A stretch of DNA of 8,973 bases. Origin: an uncultured Oscillospiraceae bacterium (GTDB lineage: Bacteria > Bacillota > Clostridia > Oscillospirales > Oscillospiraceae). Made by a program: the position numbers and the translations under genes. The stretch covers positions 1 to 8,973 of the forward strand of contig CAJURY010000029.1 in the NCBI GenBank assembly GCA_910589155.1, given 5' to 3'. Under the pieces are notes generated by a model. That model was not told where the DNA came from. It saw only the letters and a program-made list of their open reading frames with translations, and searched no databases. Of the stretch, positions 1 through 6,759 are shown one piece after another. Position 1 is the stretch's first letter. Each line of letters begins with the position of its first letter.

Positions 1-944
1 AAACGAACGTTTTCCCGATTGTCCAGCAGATTTTCAGCTTTATTGTTTCAACCGTCCTTCCGGCAATCGTCAGCGGCGTTCAATTCCTGGCAGCTACTAT
101 TACGGCGGTGCTGTCCGCCGTGCTTCCCGTGGTGCAAACCGTATTTACAACCATCTGGAATATCATACAGCCGATCTTGCAGCAGATTTTCACAACGGTT
201 CAAGCCGTGTTGCCGTCCGTGCTGGCGATCTTCCAGAACGTGTTCAACACCATAGGCGGCGTTGTGAACGGCCTTGCAACCGTCCTGTCCGGTCTGATCC
301 AGTTTATCACGGGCGTTTTTTCCGGTAACTGGGGGCAAGCCTGGGAGGGGATAAAAAGCGTATTTTCCGGCGCGTGGGATGCCCTGACAAGCATTGTAAA
401 GGGCGTTATCAACAACATAATCGGAATTATCAACGGCGCTATTGCGGGGCTTAACAGCATCAAGATCCCGGATTGGGTGCCAGTTGTCGGCGGCAAGGGC
501 GTGAATATCCCGCAACTGCCCACGTTCGCACGGGGCACGGCCAGAACGCCCAGCACCTTTATAGCGGGCGAGAAGGGGCCGGAACTGATCACCAACGCGC
601 CCGGCATGACCGTATACACGGCGGAGCGGACGCAAAAGATCCTGGAAAGCAGCAACCGGGCCGCAGCCGCCGTAAAGTCCGCGCCAGCGGCAATGCAGGT
701 GGGCGGCGGTGGTGGAAACGCCGCAGCGGAAGTGCGAACCGCGCCGGAAGTTACACGGAACCCCGGACGCGGCGGCGGTACGCAAAACATAACCGTAAAC
801 AATTCCCCCACGATCATAGTGCAGGGGGACAAGCCGGACGATCTGGATCAAAAACTGGAAGAAAACAACCAGAAATTGATCCGGGAGTTCCGAGAAATAC
901 AGCGGCAGGAAGCGGAAGACGAAAGAAGGATGGTTTATGAATAA
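1..944 (+). CDS. Tail tape-measure protein, C-terminal part (partial at left edge)
   Basis: This frame is open from the window's first complete codon (base 3) to TAA at 942-944, leaving about 313 residues of a larger protein; the start lies upstream. The first ~150 residues are hydrophobic and helical, rich in Val/Ile/Thr/Gln, as in the pore-like part of tape-measure proteins. Then comes a motif typical of their C-termini: 'ARGTARTPSTFIAGEKGPELI' region, with GPELI followed by PGMTVYTAE. A Gly/Ala-rich low-complexity stretch follows, then a charged helix likely to form a coiled coil (LDQKLEENNQKL onward). Tape-measure proteins set tail length during assembly, are packed inside the tail tube and are ejected at infection. 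It is followed directly by tail protein X and the baseplate genes, which supports the call. The family is confident; the total length cannot be known from this window. Confidence 0.85.
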   Translation, partial: TNVFPIVQQIFSFIVSTVLPAIVSGVQFLAATITAVLSAVLPVVQTVFTTIWNIIQPILQQIFTTVQAVLPSVLAIFQNVFNTIGGVVNGLATVLSGLIQFITGVFSGNWGQAWEGIKSVFSGAWDALTSIVKGVINNIIGIINGAIAGLNSIKIPDWVPVVGGKGVNIPQLPTFARGTARTPSTFIAGEKGPELITNAPGMTVYTAERTQKILESSNRAAAAVKSAPAAMQVGGGGGNAAAEVRTAPEVTRNPGRGGGTQNITVNNSPTIIVQGDKPDDLDQKLEENNQKLIREFREIQRQEAEDERRMVYE

Positions 945-1152
945 GACATACCGAACCATACAAGGCGATATGTGGGACAAAATAGCCTATGAACAGATGG
1001 GGAGCGTCTTATACACGGATCAGCTGATTAAGGCGAACGCAGATCACGCCGCTATCGTTATCTTTCCCGCCGGGGTGGTTCTTACCATCCCGGCGGCGGA
1101 AGATCCGGTGGATATGCAGTTGCCGCCGTGGAAAAGGGGGATTCTTGAATGA
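937..1152 (+). CDS. Tail protein X (gpX-like, LysM-fold)
   Basis: This 71-residue protein starts at ATG 937, 6 bases after AGAAGGA (924-930), and overlaps the tape-measure stop by 8 bases. It matches the small phage tail X family of P2-like phages: an early 'GDMWDKIAYEQMG' LysM-like segment, then 'LIKANADHA', 'IFPAGVVLTIP' and a Pro-rich end. In P2, gpX is a tail assembly protein; its LysM-like fold suggests a role at the hub or tube end, although its exact position in the particle is uncertain. Its stop overlaps the hub gene start (ATGA at 1149-1152), so the two are probably translationally coupled. Length and motif order fit the family (usually 60-75 residues). Confidence 0.85.
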   Translation: MNKTYRTIQGDMWDKIAYEQMGSVLYTDQLIKANADHAAIVIFPAGVVLTIPAAEDPVDMQLPPWKRGILE

Positions 1153-2522
1153 GCAGGGCAAGGCGGGTTGAATTGCGCGTGGTGGCAATCGGCGGGACGC
1201 TTCCGCAAAACCTGACAGACCGCCTTTTGTCGGCAACATACACAGACAACGAGGAAGACGCAGCGGACGATCTTCAAATATCCTATGACAACGCCGCAAA
1301 TGAAGGGAACAAACAGTGGTTAGAAGTAAAAGCAACGATCGCGCCGCCGGATACCGGAAAACTGGTACAAAAGGAAGTGGCCCCGACAGAAACGATAGAT
1401 TATATCGTACAGCGCGGGGATACACTGTCAGCCATAGCGGCAAAGTATTTGGGGAGCGCGTCAAAGTATAACCAGATCGTACAGGAAAACGGAATAAAAA
1501 ATCCTGATTTAATTTTCCCTGGGCAAGTGTTCAAGATCACAACCGGAGGACAAGTAACGGCAACGCCTACAGAAGCCGTACAGGACGCAAGGGCGGCGGG
1601 GGATACGGATACCCAGGGCGGAGCCGGAAACGCCGCCAGCGGCGGCGGAAGCGGCGCAGGGAGCGGCCCGGCGGCCACATCCGTTAAAATGGTGCAGGTA
1701 CAACTTGCGCAACTGGACTGGAACGGCAGCGGGCGTTCCGGCGTTCTGAACTGCGGAACGTTTGAGATTGACAGCGCAAAGCTTGCGGGGCCGCCCATGA
1801 AAACAACGTTGAGCGGCACGTCAATCCCTTATACGTCAACGTTGCGGATGCAGAAGAAATGCCGCAGCTGGGAGAATACAAGCCTACAGGCGATCGCCGC
1901 GCAGATCGCGGCGGAAGCCGGCCTGTCTTTGATGTATGAATGCGCGGAAAATCCGAAGTACAGCAAAAAAGAGCAGGTACAGCAATCGGATATACGGTTT
2001 TTGCAGACGCTTTGCCATGCGGAGGGAAAAGCGCTGAAAATTACCGCGCTGTCTGTTGTCATTTTTGACAAGCAGGACTATGACGGAAAACCGCCGATCA
2101 AAACAATTACTTACGGAAGCAGCGATATTCTTTCTTTTAACCTGTCAACAAACATGAAGGATACAGCGTACACAAGCTGTCATGTAAGCTATTCCGATTC
2201 CGAAAAGAAAGAAACGATAGAATACACGTTCACGCCGGACAGCAGCGCGGGAACGGGGCAAGTGCTGGAAATCAACGAAAAAGTTGCGGACACGGCGGAA
2301 GCCATGCGCATTGCGAAAAAGCGCTTGCGGGAAAAGAACGAAGGAGAAATAACGGCCAGTTTTTCCATGGTGGGGGACGTGCAGCTTGTGGCGGGCGTGG
2401 TGGTTCAACTGCGGGGCTTCCAGTCCTTTGACCGGAAATACCGGGTAAAGAGCGCCAAACACAAGCTATTGGGCGGATATACCACCGACATTGAATTAGT
2501 GCAGATATTGGAGGGGTATTGA
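1149..2522 (+). CDS. Baseplate hub protein (gpD/XkdQ-like) with inserted LysM domain
   Basis: This 457-residue protein starts at ATG 1149, about 8 bases after a GGGGG run. Residues 1-70 and ~180-457 resemble the late-control gpD/XkdQ hub family, which caps the tail tube and carries the central spike; examples are 'LQAIAAQIAAEAGL', 'SDIRFLQTLCHAEGKAL' and the closing 'RKYRVKSAKHKL' segment. Between these lies a clear LysM domain at about residues 82-131 (IVQRGDTLSAIAAKYLG ... NPDLIFPGQVFKI). A Gly/Ala/Ser-rich linker (~133-178) follows it. LysM binds peptidoglycan-type N-acetylglucosamine polymers, so this hub may touch the cell wall during injection; that is inference. Plain gpD-type hubs are around 320-390 residues, so the LysM and linker explain the extra length. 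It sits between gpX and gpV, the expected place. Confidence 0.85.
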   Translation: MSRARRVELRVVAIGGTLPQNLTDRLLSATYTDNEEDAADDLQISYDNAANEGNKQWLEVKATIAPPDTGKLVQKEVAPTETIDYIVQRGDTLSAIAAKYLGSASKYNQIVQENGIKNPDLIFPGQVFKITTGGQVTATPTEAVQDARAAGDTDTQGGAGNAASGGGSGAGSGPAATSVKMVQVQLAQLDWNGSGRSGVLNCGTFEIDSAKLAGPPMKTTLSGTSIPYTSTLRMQKKCRSWENTSLQAIAAQIAAEAGLSLMYECAENPKYSKKEQVQQSDIRFLQTLCHAEGKALKITALSVVIFDKQDYDGKPPIKTITYGSSDILSFNLSTNMKDTAYTSCHVSYSDSEKKETIEYTFTPDSSAGTGQVLEINEKVADTAEAMRIAKKRLREKNEGEITASFSMVGDVQLVAGVVVQLRGFQSFDRKYRVKSAKHKLLGGYTTDIELVQILEGY

Positions 2523-2884
2523 TGGCGGGACAAAACGGCGCTTCCCTGCAAATGGACAAAGATATACTGGACGCGCTGAAACGGATAATCAGGATCGGCG
2601 TGGTGCAGTCTTTTGACGCGGTAACACGGAAGGGACGCGTAAAGTTCGAGGACAAAAACGGGCTGAAAAGTTCGGAACTGAAATTTATTGCCCGGCCCCG
2701 CCACATTGCGCCGAACAAGCAGCCGCCGGATCAGGAAGACGATCTGGTAAAAATAGCGTGTGACCATTGCCCACACCAGCATGAAGCCTATGTAATGGAC
2801 TGGAACCCGAAACCGGGGGCGTGGGTGCTGTGCATCATGCGGCCAGGCGGGGACGGGGACGGATACGTTGTAGGGGAGGTGTAA
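2522..2884 (+). CDS. Baseplate spike-base protein (gpV/gp45-like OB-fold), short
   Basis: I take ATG 2522 (120 residues) as the start: it overlaps the hub stop by one base (TGATG) and has GGAGGGG at 2510-2516. A TTG three bases earlier is less likely. After a short helix (about 11-23), the sequence 'RIGVVQSFDAVTRKGRVKFED' begins a beta-rich OB-like domain, ending 'PKPGAWVLCIMRPGGDGDGY' and 'VVGEV', as in phage baseplate assembly protein V. In P2 this protein forms the trimeric spike under the hub. Here the protein stops right after the OB domain, with no beta-helical tip (P2 gpV is about 211 residues). Residues 80-87 read CDHCPHQH, a cluster that could bind a metal. Placement between hub and wedge genes supports the call; the short length is odd. 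Confidence 0.75.
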   Translation: MAGQNGASLQMDKDILDALKRIIRIGVVQSFDAVTRKGRVKFEDKNGLKSSELKFIARPRHIAPNKQPPDQEDDLVKIACDHCPHQHEAYVMDWNPKPGAWVLCIMRPGGDGDGYVVGEV

Positions 2885-2887
2885 GCC

Positions 2888-3289
2888 GTGGGGAAGCTGG
2901 GCGGTTTTGGTTCGCTGTCCTTTGTCGTGTCCAGCAATACCATAAGGACGTTTGAAAAACTGCAATGGGACGTGGGCGCAAGCTACGCCACGCACGACCG
3001 GCACATGATGCCGGATCTTCTGGAATTTCTGGGGCCTGACCTGGAAACAATCAGCCTGCCCGTTAAGTTTTCTGTCTTCCTGGGCACAAACCCGATATTG
3101 GAAGTGGAGCGGTTGCGGGCCATGATCAGGAGCGGGGCGGTAGAACGGCTGGTGCTGGGCGGCCACGTATACGGGGATTATAAATGGGCCATTACCAAAA
3201 TGTCCGCAGAATTGAAGACCTTTGACAACCGGGGAAACTGCTGGGCGGCAAATACCACGCTGTCACTGAAAGAATACGCCAGGAGGTAG
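2888..3289 (+). CDS. Tail protein gpU-like (tail terminator/completion protein)
   Basis: This 133-residue protein starts at GTG 2888, three bases after the previous stop, with GGGGAGG at 2873-2879. It matches the P2 gpU family along its whole length: 'MGKLGGFGSLSFVVS' start, 'ATHDRHMMPDLLEFLGPDLE', 'LGTNPILEVERLRAMIRSGAV', 'LVLGGHVYGDYKWAI' and a final 'KTFDNRGN...LSLKEYARR'. In P2-like phages gpU caps the tail at the end that joins the head and is needed to complete assembly. In P2 the U gene lies upstream of D; here it lies between the spike-base and gp25 genes, a different order. The family assignment is strong. Confidence 0.85.
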   Translation: MGKLGGFGSLSFVVSSNTIRTFEKLQWDVGASYATHDRHMMPDLLEFLGPDLETISLPVKFSVFLGTNPILEVERLRAMIRSGAVERLVLGGHVYGDYKWAITKMSAELKTFDNRGNCWAANTTLSLKEYARR

Positions 3290-3293
3290 CGCC

Positions 3294-3620
3294 GTGTCGT
3301 GGATTTTGAAGAACAACGGGAAGATACTGGAAGATATTTGCCTTGACCCGCAGACGGTGGAAGAAGAAGTGCTGATCAACGGCGCGATCATTCTTGACAG
3401 CTTTTGTAAATCCGTTCCGCTGATCCGGGGGCTGGGCATGAATACAGACCGCTTACACCGCCCTGTAAACGTGGTGGCAAATGAGATTGTGGCGAACATT
3501 CACGATCAATTTGAACAGTACGAACCACGGGCGATTCTGGGGGAAATCACGGTTGCCGCAAACAATGTTCACGGGGATATGGAAATCACGGTTGAAATAA
3601 CGGGGGTGAAGAAGGGATGA
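3294..3620 (+). CDS. Baseplate wedge protein gp25/gpW-like
   Basis: This 108-residue protein starts at GTG 3294, 7 bases after a full AGGAGG (3281-3286). The middle carries the family's hallmark: 'IRGLGMNTDRLHRPVN', a helix, then 'QFEQYEPRAILGEITV', with the EPR motif found in T4 gp25 and P2 gpW. This protein is a core wedge component of contractile baseplates and helps start sheath polymerisation. The stop overlaps the next start (ATGA, 3617-3620), tying it to gpJ, its usual neighbour and structural partner. Length is normal for the family. Confidence 0.88.
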   Translation: MSWILKNNGKILEDICLDPQTVEEEVLINGAIILDSFCKSVPLIRGLGMNTDRLHRPVNVVANEIVANIHDQFEQYEPRAILGEITVAANNVHGDMEITVEITGVKKG

Positions 3621-4759
3621 ACAAGCGGGAATACCCGGACATTGAATTTGTGGAAACCGACACGGAAACCATAGAAAACAGCATGATCGCACTGTTTGAA
3701 TTGATGTACAAGGAAATGACCGGGAAAACGAAAAAGGTTTACCCGGCTTCCCCGGAACGGCTTTTCATTGCCTGGGCCGCCAGCATCGTTATTCAGCAGC
3801 GGATCATAATCAACGAAACCGCAAAAAAGAACGTGCCGCGTTACGCGAACGGGAAGTATCTGGACAGCCTGGGGGAGCTGTTCAAAGACACGTTCCGGTT
3901 GCCGGAAGCAAGAGCAAGCGCCGTTTTCCGCTTCTACATTTCGGAGACGCAGCCGCAAAGCGTGATTGTACCGAAGGGGACGCGGATCAACTTTGACGGA
4001 GAAATTGTATTTTCCACAACGGAAGAATTGGAGATCGCCGCCGGGGACAGCTACGGGGACGTTCTGGGGGAATGTCAAACGCCGGGCATTGTGGGAAACA
4101 ACATAGCCGCCGGGCAGATCAAAGAAATTGTGGATACTTACGACTTCTTTTGGAAGGTGGAGAATATCACGCGGACGGCGGGCGGAGCGGACAAGGAAAG
4201 CGATCAAAGCTACTATGAGCGTTTGCGGGAAAGCATGGAGAGTTTCAGCACAGCGGGGCCGGAAGGGGGCTACAGTTACCACGTCAAAAGCGTTTCTGCG
4301 GCCATTACGGACGTTTCAGCCACAACGCCGGAACCGGGGGTGGTTGATATTAGGGTGCTGCTGAACGGCGGGGAAATGCCAACGGAAGCAACCATGCAGG
4401 AAATACAGGACGCTTTGAACGCAAGCAAGGTTCGACCGCTGACCGACAAAGTGATCGTGTCGAAGCCGGACGAAGTGCTGTTCACCATTGACGCTACGAT
4501 CTACCTTCCCCGCTACAGCCAAACCAGCAGCGCGATCATTGAGGAAGAAGCACGAAAGGCCGTAGCCGTGTATGTCAAATGGCAGACCGGGAAAATGGGG
4601 CGGGATATTAACCCGTCCTATTTGCACCGCCTGTTGATGGACGCGGGGATCAAAAGGGCCGTGATCCGGCAGCCGGAATTTGCCGTTGTGCCCGGAACGT
4701 CCGTTGCGCGGCTGGAAGGGCCGGAAACGGTGCTGAACGGGGGCACGGAAGATGAATAA
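3617..4759 (+). CDS. Baseplate wedge protein gpJ-like (baseplate J family)
   Basis: This 380-residue protein starts at ATG 3617, overlapping the gp25 stop. The N-terminus is typical of baseplate J proteins: 'FVETDTETIENSMIALFE', 'VYPASPERLFIAWAAS', 'QQRIIINETAKKNVPRYA', 'YLDSLGELF', then the beta-rich part ('VPKGTRINFDGEIVFSTTE', 'ADKESDQSYYERLRES', 'STAGPEGGYSYHVKS') and a C-terminal region with 'RPLTDKVIVSKPDEV'. The family (P2 gpJ, T4 gp6 core, XkdT) dimerises to make the baseplate ring that links the hub to the sheath and fibres. P2 gpJ is about 300 residues and XkdT about 350, so 380 is on the long side but acceptable. It ends 8 bases inside the gpI-like gene. Confidence 0.9.
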   Translation: MNKREYPDIEFVETDTETIENSMIALFELMYKEMTGKTKKVYPASPERLFIAWAASIVIQQRIIINETAKKNVPRYANGKYLDSLGELFKDTFRLPEARASAVFRFYISETQPQSVIVPKGTRINFDGEIVFSTTEELEIAAGDSYGDVLGECQTPGIVGNNIAAGQIKEIVDTYDFFWKVENITRTAGGADKESDQSYYERLRESMESFSTAGPEGGYSYHVKSVSAAITDVSATTPEPGVVDIRVLLNGGEMPTEATMQEIQDALNASKVRPLTDKVIVSKPDEVLFTIDATIYLPRYSQTSSAIIEEEARKAVAVYVKWQTGKMGRDINPSYLHRLLMDAGIKRAVIRQPEFAVVPGTSVARLEGPETVLNGGTEDE

Positions 4760-5774
4760 CGATATTTACCAGATCGACTTCACACAGATATTTCCCACGG
4801 CCCTACAGCATGACCCGAAAATGATCGCGCTGGCAAAAAGCCTGACGGCGGAACTGCTGGCCGTCAGCGGCCATATGGAAGACGTGCTGATCTATTCCAG
4901 GATAGACCAATTACCGGAAGAACTGGTGGACATACTGGCCTATGATATGCACGTTGACTGGTACAGCTACGAAGACCCGCTGGCGGTGAAGCGCAGGACG
5001 TTGAAAGACAGCGTGAAGGTTCATAAACACATGGGGACAAAGTACGCCGTTGAAACGGCGATCCAGGCGTTTTTTCCGGGGGGCGCGGTTCAAGAGTGGT
5101 TCGACTATGCGGGGGAACCGCATCACTTCCGCATTACGATCCCGCTTCCGGGGGGTATCACGCCGGAAGTGCTGGACGATTTGAAGCGGCGGATCTGGCA
5201 CGTCAAGCGCCTGTCAAGCTGGCTGGACACGATCATAACGGAAACGCAAATGGAAAAAACCATATACGTTACGCCGATCGTGGGCCGGGGGCTTGCCATT
5301 ACGAAACTGCCAGAACTGGAACCCGCTATGGAGCCGATGCAGCTATACATTACGCCTGTGCTGGGGGACGGTATGGCGGTTACGCGGCTTCCGCCGCTGG
5401 AACCGGACTTCCCGGCGGCGGCGGTTCTGGCCCGCGTTTCGGCGGCCATGCACAATATCATGGAAACGGCCCTGCCAACGCTGGCGGAACCCGAATTAAC
5501 GCCGTTTCCGCCGATTCTGGGCCGTGTTTCGGCGGGGGTACATTCTATATCGGAAACGGCATTGCCGCCGCTGTATGACCCGCTACAGCCCGAATTAAGG
5601 GTATATCAGCCGATTGCCGCAAAACAGGGCGCGGCTATCATGGAAACCAGACTGCCAGCGCTGGAAGACTTCCTGACCACCATTCCGGCGGTATGCCGGG
5701 CGCGGGCTTTTGGAGCGTTCACCACGGTAACAGAAACTAAACTGCCAGAACTAAAGGAGGAAAATAAACTATGA
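4752..5774 (+). CDS. Tail protein I (gpI-like) with repeat-extended C-terminus
   Basis: This 340-residue protein starts at ATG 4752. Residues 1-166 match P2 gpI (tail protein I): 'IFPTALQHDPKMIALAKSL', 'SRIDQLPEELVDILAYDMHVD', 'VKRRTLKDSVKVHKHMGTKY', 'AIQAFFPGGAVQEWFDY', 'HFRITIPLP' and 'RRIWHVKRLSSWLDTI'. In P2 this protein sits at the outer baseplate and helps attach the tail fibre. P2 gpI is about 176 residues and ends near this point. Here a further ~174 residues consist of six imperfect repeats of 26-34 residues, each ending in a (T)xLPxLE/D-type signature. The extension is probably a spacer or fibre-docking platform (inference). The next gene, the fibre protein, starts inside its stop codon (ATGA, 5771-5774), which fits a gpI-fibre partnership. 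Confidence 0.87.
   Translation: MNNDIYQIDFTQIFPTALQHDPKMIALAKSLTAELLAVSGHMEDVLIYSRIDQLPEELVDILAYDMHVDWYSYEDPLAVKRRTLKDSVKVHKHMGTKYAVETAIQAFFPGGAVQEWFDYAGEPHHFRITIPLPGGITPEVLDDLKRRIWHVKRLSSWLDTIITETQMEKTIYVTPIVGRGLAITKLPELEPAMEPMQLYITPVLGDGMAVTRLPPLEPDFPAAAVLARVSAAMHNIMETALPTLAEPELTPFPPILGRVSAGVHSISETALPPLYDPLQPELRVYQPIAAKQGAAIMETRLPALEDFLTTIPAVCRARAFGAFTTVTETKLPELKEENKL
5250..5771 (+). repeat. Six imperfect tandem repeats in the gpI-like C-terminus
   Basis: Approximate units by residue of the gpI-like protein: 167-192, 193-219, 220-247, 248-277, 278-306 and 307-340. Each has a short beta-like core followed by a closing signature: ITKLPELEP, VTRLPPLEP, METALPTLAEP, SETALPPLYDP, METRLPALED, TETKLPELKEE. 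Units 3 and 4 are still similar in DNA (around 5425 and 5514, ttctggcccgcgtttcggcgg against ttctgggccgtgtttcggcgg), suggesting fairly recent duplication. Boundaries were set by eye. Confidence 0.8.
5753..5760 (+). promoter_or_regulatory. Strong ribosome-binding site of the tail-fibre gene
   Basis: AAAGGAGG lies 10 bases before ATG 5771, inside the end of the gpI-like gene. It is one of the strongest Shine-Dalgarno matches in the window and fixes the fibre start. Confidence 0.8.
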
Positions 5775-6502
5775 GCCAGTACGGTTGCACTATCCCCAGG
5801 CGGGGCCGGGCGCTGATCGCAAAAATCCTTGCGGAAAAGATGCCGCTGAAAATTTCCCGGATCATGATGGGCCAGGGCGTTTGCCCGGAAGACATGTTCC
5901 CCGGCGATCTGGAAGACCTTGTGGAACCCGTGGCGGCGGGCACGTCCACGGAACCGACCTATGACGGGGACACGGTTCACATGATGGTTGAATACCGCAG
6001 CGACTTAAACGGCGGGCTGGATCGGGGCTTCTGGATCAGGGAGTTCGGCGTGTTCGCAAAAGACCTGGACGGATCGGAAGTCATGCTGTATTACGGCACG
6101 CTGGGCGATTATCCCCAGTGGGTAAGCGCCTATTCTGAACAAGGGCTGGACACGCGGCGGTATCCCGTGGACATTACGATCGGTGAGGGGGCCACGGTCA
6201 TTATTGACTATTCCCCGGAAGCCTTTATGACCAGTGAGGACGTGAAGGGGCTTTGCACCACCACCATTCTTCCTATGTTCCTGACGGAAGCGCAAGGGCT
6301 GATTGACGCACACAACGCGGACGGCAACGCACACCAGGCGATCCAGAACGCCGCCGCCGATATTAACAGGCGGCTTGCCCTGATCGAATTGATGTACAAC
6401 ACGGAAGTAAAGGGAAACCCGTTTGTAATCAGCTTTGACGATTTGACAAAGCTGGTTGTAACGGGCGTTTGGAACAAGGAGCAAAGGCGGCTGGAATTTT
6501 GA
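5771..6502 (+). CDS. Tail fibre / tail-collar protein (short)
   Basis: This 243-residue protein has an N-terminal domain of the phage tail-fibre (gpH N-terminal, DUF3751-like) type: 'CTIPRRGRALIAKILAEKMPLKISRIMMGQG', then 'YDGDTVHMMVEYRSDLNGGLDRGFWIREFGVFAKD' region, with 'RGFWIREFGVFA' as the key motif. This domain joins a fibre to the baseplate. Residues ~150-215 are helical ('HNADGNAHQAIQNAAADINRR'), possibly a trimeric coiled coil. The end, 'VTGVWNKEQRRLEF', looks like a natural C-terminus of this protein type. It has no C-type-lectin-like domain and no match to the template repeat, so it is probably not the DGR target. Much shorter than P2 gpH (about 670 residues), it may act as an adaptor for a separate receptor-binding protein. 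Confidence 0.8.
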   Translation: MSQYGCTIPRRGRALIAKILAEKMPLKISRIMMGQGVCPEDMFPGDLEDLVEPVAAGTSTEPTYDGDTVHMMVEYRSDLNGGLDRGFWIREFGVFAKDLDGSEVMLYYGTLGDYPQWVSAYSEQGLDTRRYPVDITIGEGATVIIDYSPEAFMTSEDVKGLCTTTILPMFLTEAQGLIDAHNADGNAHQAIQNAAADINRRLALIELMYNTEVKGNPFVISFDDLTKLVVTGVWNKEQRRLEF

Positions 6503-6759
6503 TGGATACGATCCGCTTTTCCCTTCCGACGCCGGGGCTGTCCTGCCTGATCGGGAACCTGTTCACGGAATTAGAACCGCCTTGCGGAGCGGGACGGCTT
6601 GACCCGGACGGGATCACGCTGTATGGGCGGACGGTGAGCGGGGAGCGCGGGGAACTGCATATTTTCCCGGATCACTGTACATTCACGGGCCGCCTGGAAG
6701 ACTACCAGGCGGCCCGTTTCGGAGCCTGCCCGGAAAGGGGTTGCAATGGCAGAATTTAA
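6502..6759 (+). CDS. Hypothetical protein, 85 residues
   Basis: I do not recognise this ORF. ATG 6502 overlaps the fibre stop by one base (TGATG), the same junction used between hub and gpV, and the ORF runs 85 residues to TAA 6757-6759, overlapping avd by 14 bases. The protein starts 'MDTIRFSLPTPGLSCLIGNLF', is rich in Gly, Pro and Arg, has five cysteines, and shows no signal peptide or membrane segment. Its codons at about 6685-6717 are a perfect 13-bp inverted repeat, which would constrain its amino-acid sequence. The tight overlaps on both sides favour a real, coupled gene; the hairpin favours a partly regulatory segment. I consider it probably translated but cannot assign a function. Confidence 0.5.
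   Translation: MDTIRFSLPTPGLSCLIGNLFTELEPPCGAGRLDPDGITLYGRTVSGERGELHIFPDHCTFTGRLEDYQAARFGACPERGCNGRI
6685..6717 (+). terminator. Perfect 13-bp hairpin, possible terminator or attenuator
   Basis: Arms 6685-6697 (ACGGGCCGCCTGG) and 6705-6717 (CCAGGCGGCCCGT) pair perfectly around a 7-base loop (AAGACTA). Only a short T run follows (TTT, 6717-6719), so it is at best a weak intrinsic terminator. It lies between the fibre gene and avd, where separating late tail transcription from DGR expression would make sense. It sits inside the 85-residue ORF. Confidence 0.5.

Noticed and set aside
48..980. Long open frame on the minus strand (310 codons) opposite the tape-measure gene
   Set aside because: It is a shadow of the G+C-rich, continuous + strand gene. 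It has no ribosome-binding site, no recognisable domain, and runs against every other gene.
5771..6502. Fibre protein as the DGR target carrying the VR
   Set aside because: No WWLRSP or RPAL-type segment and no DNA match to the TR is visible in it.
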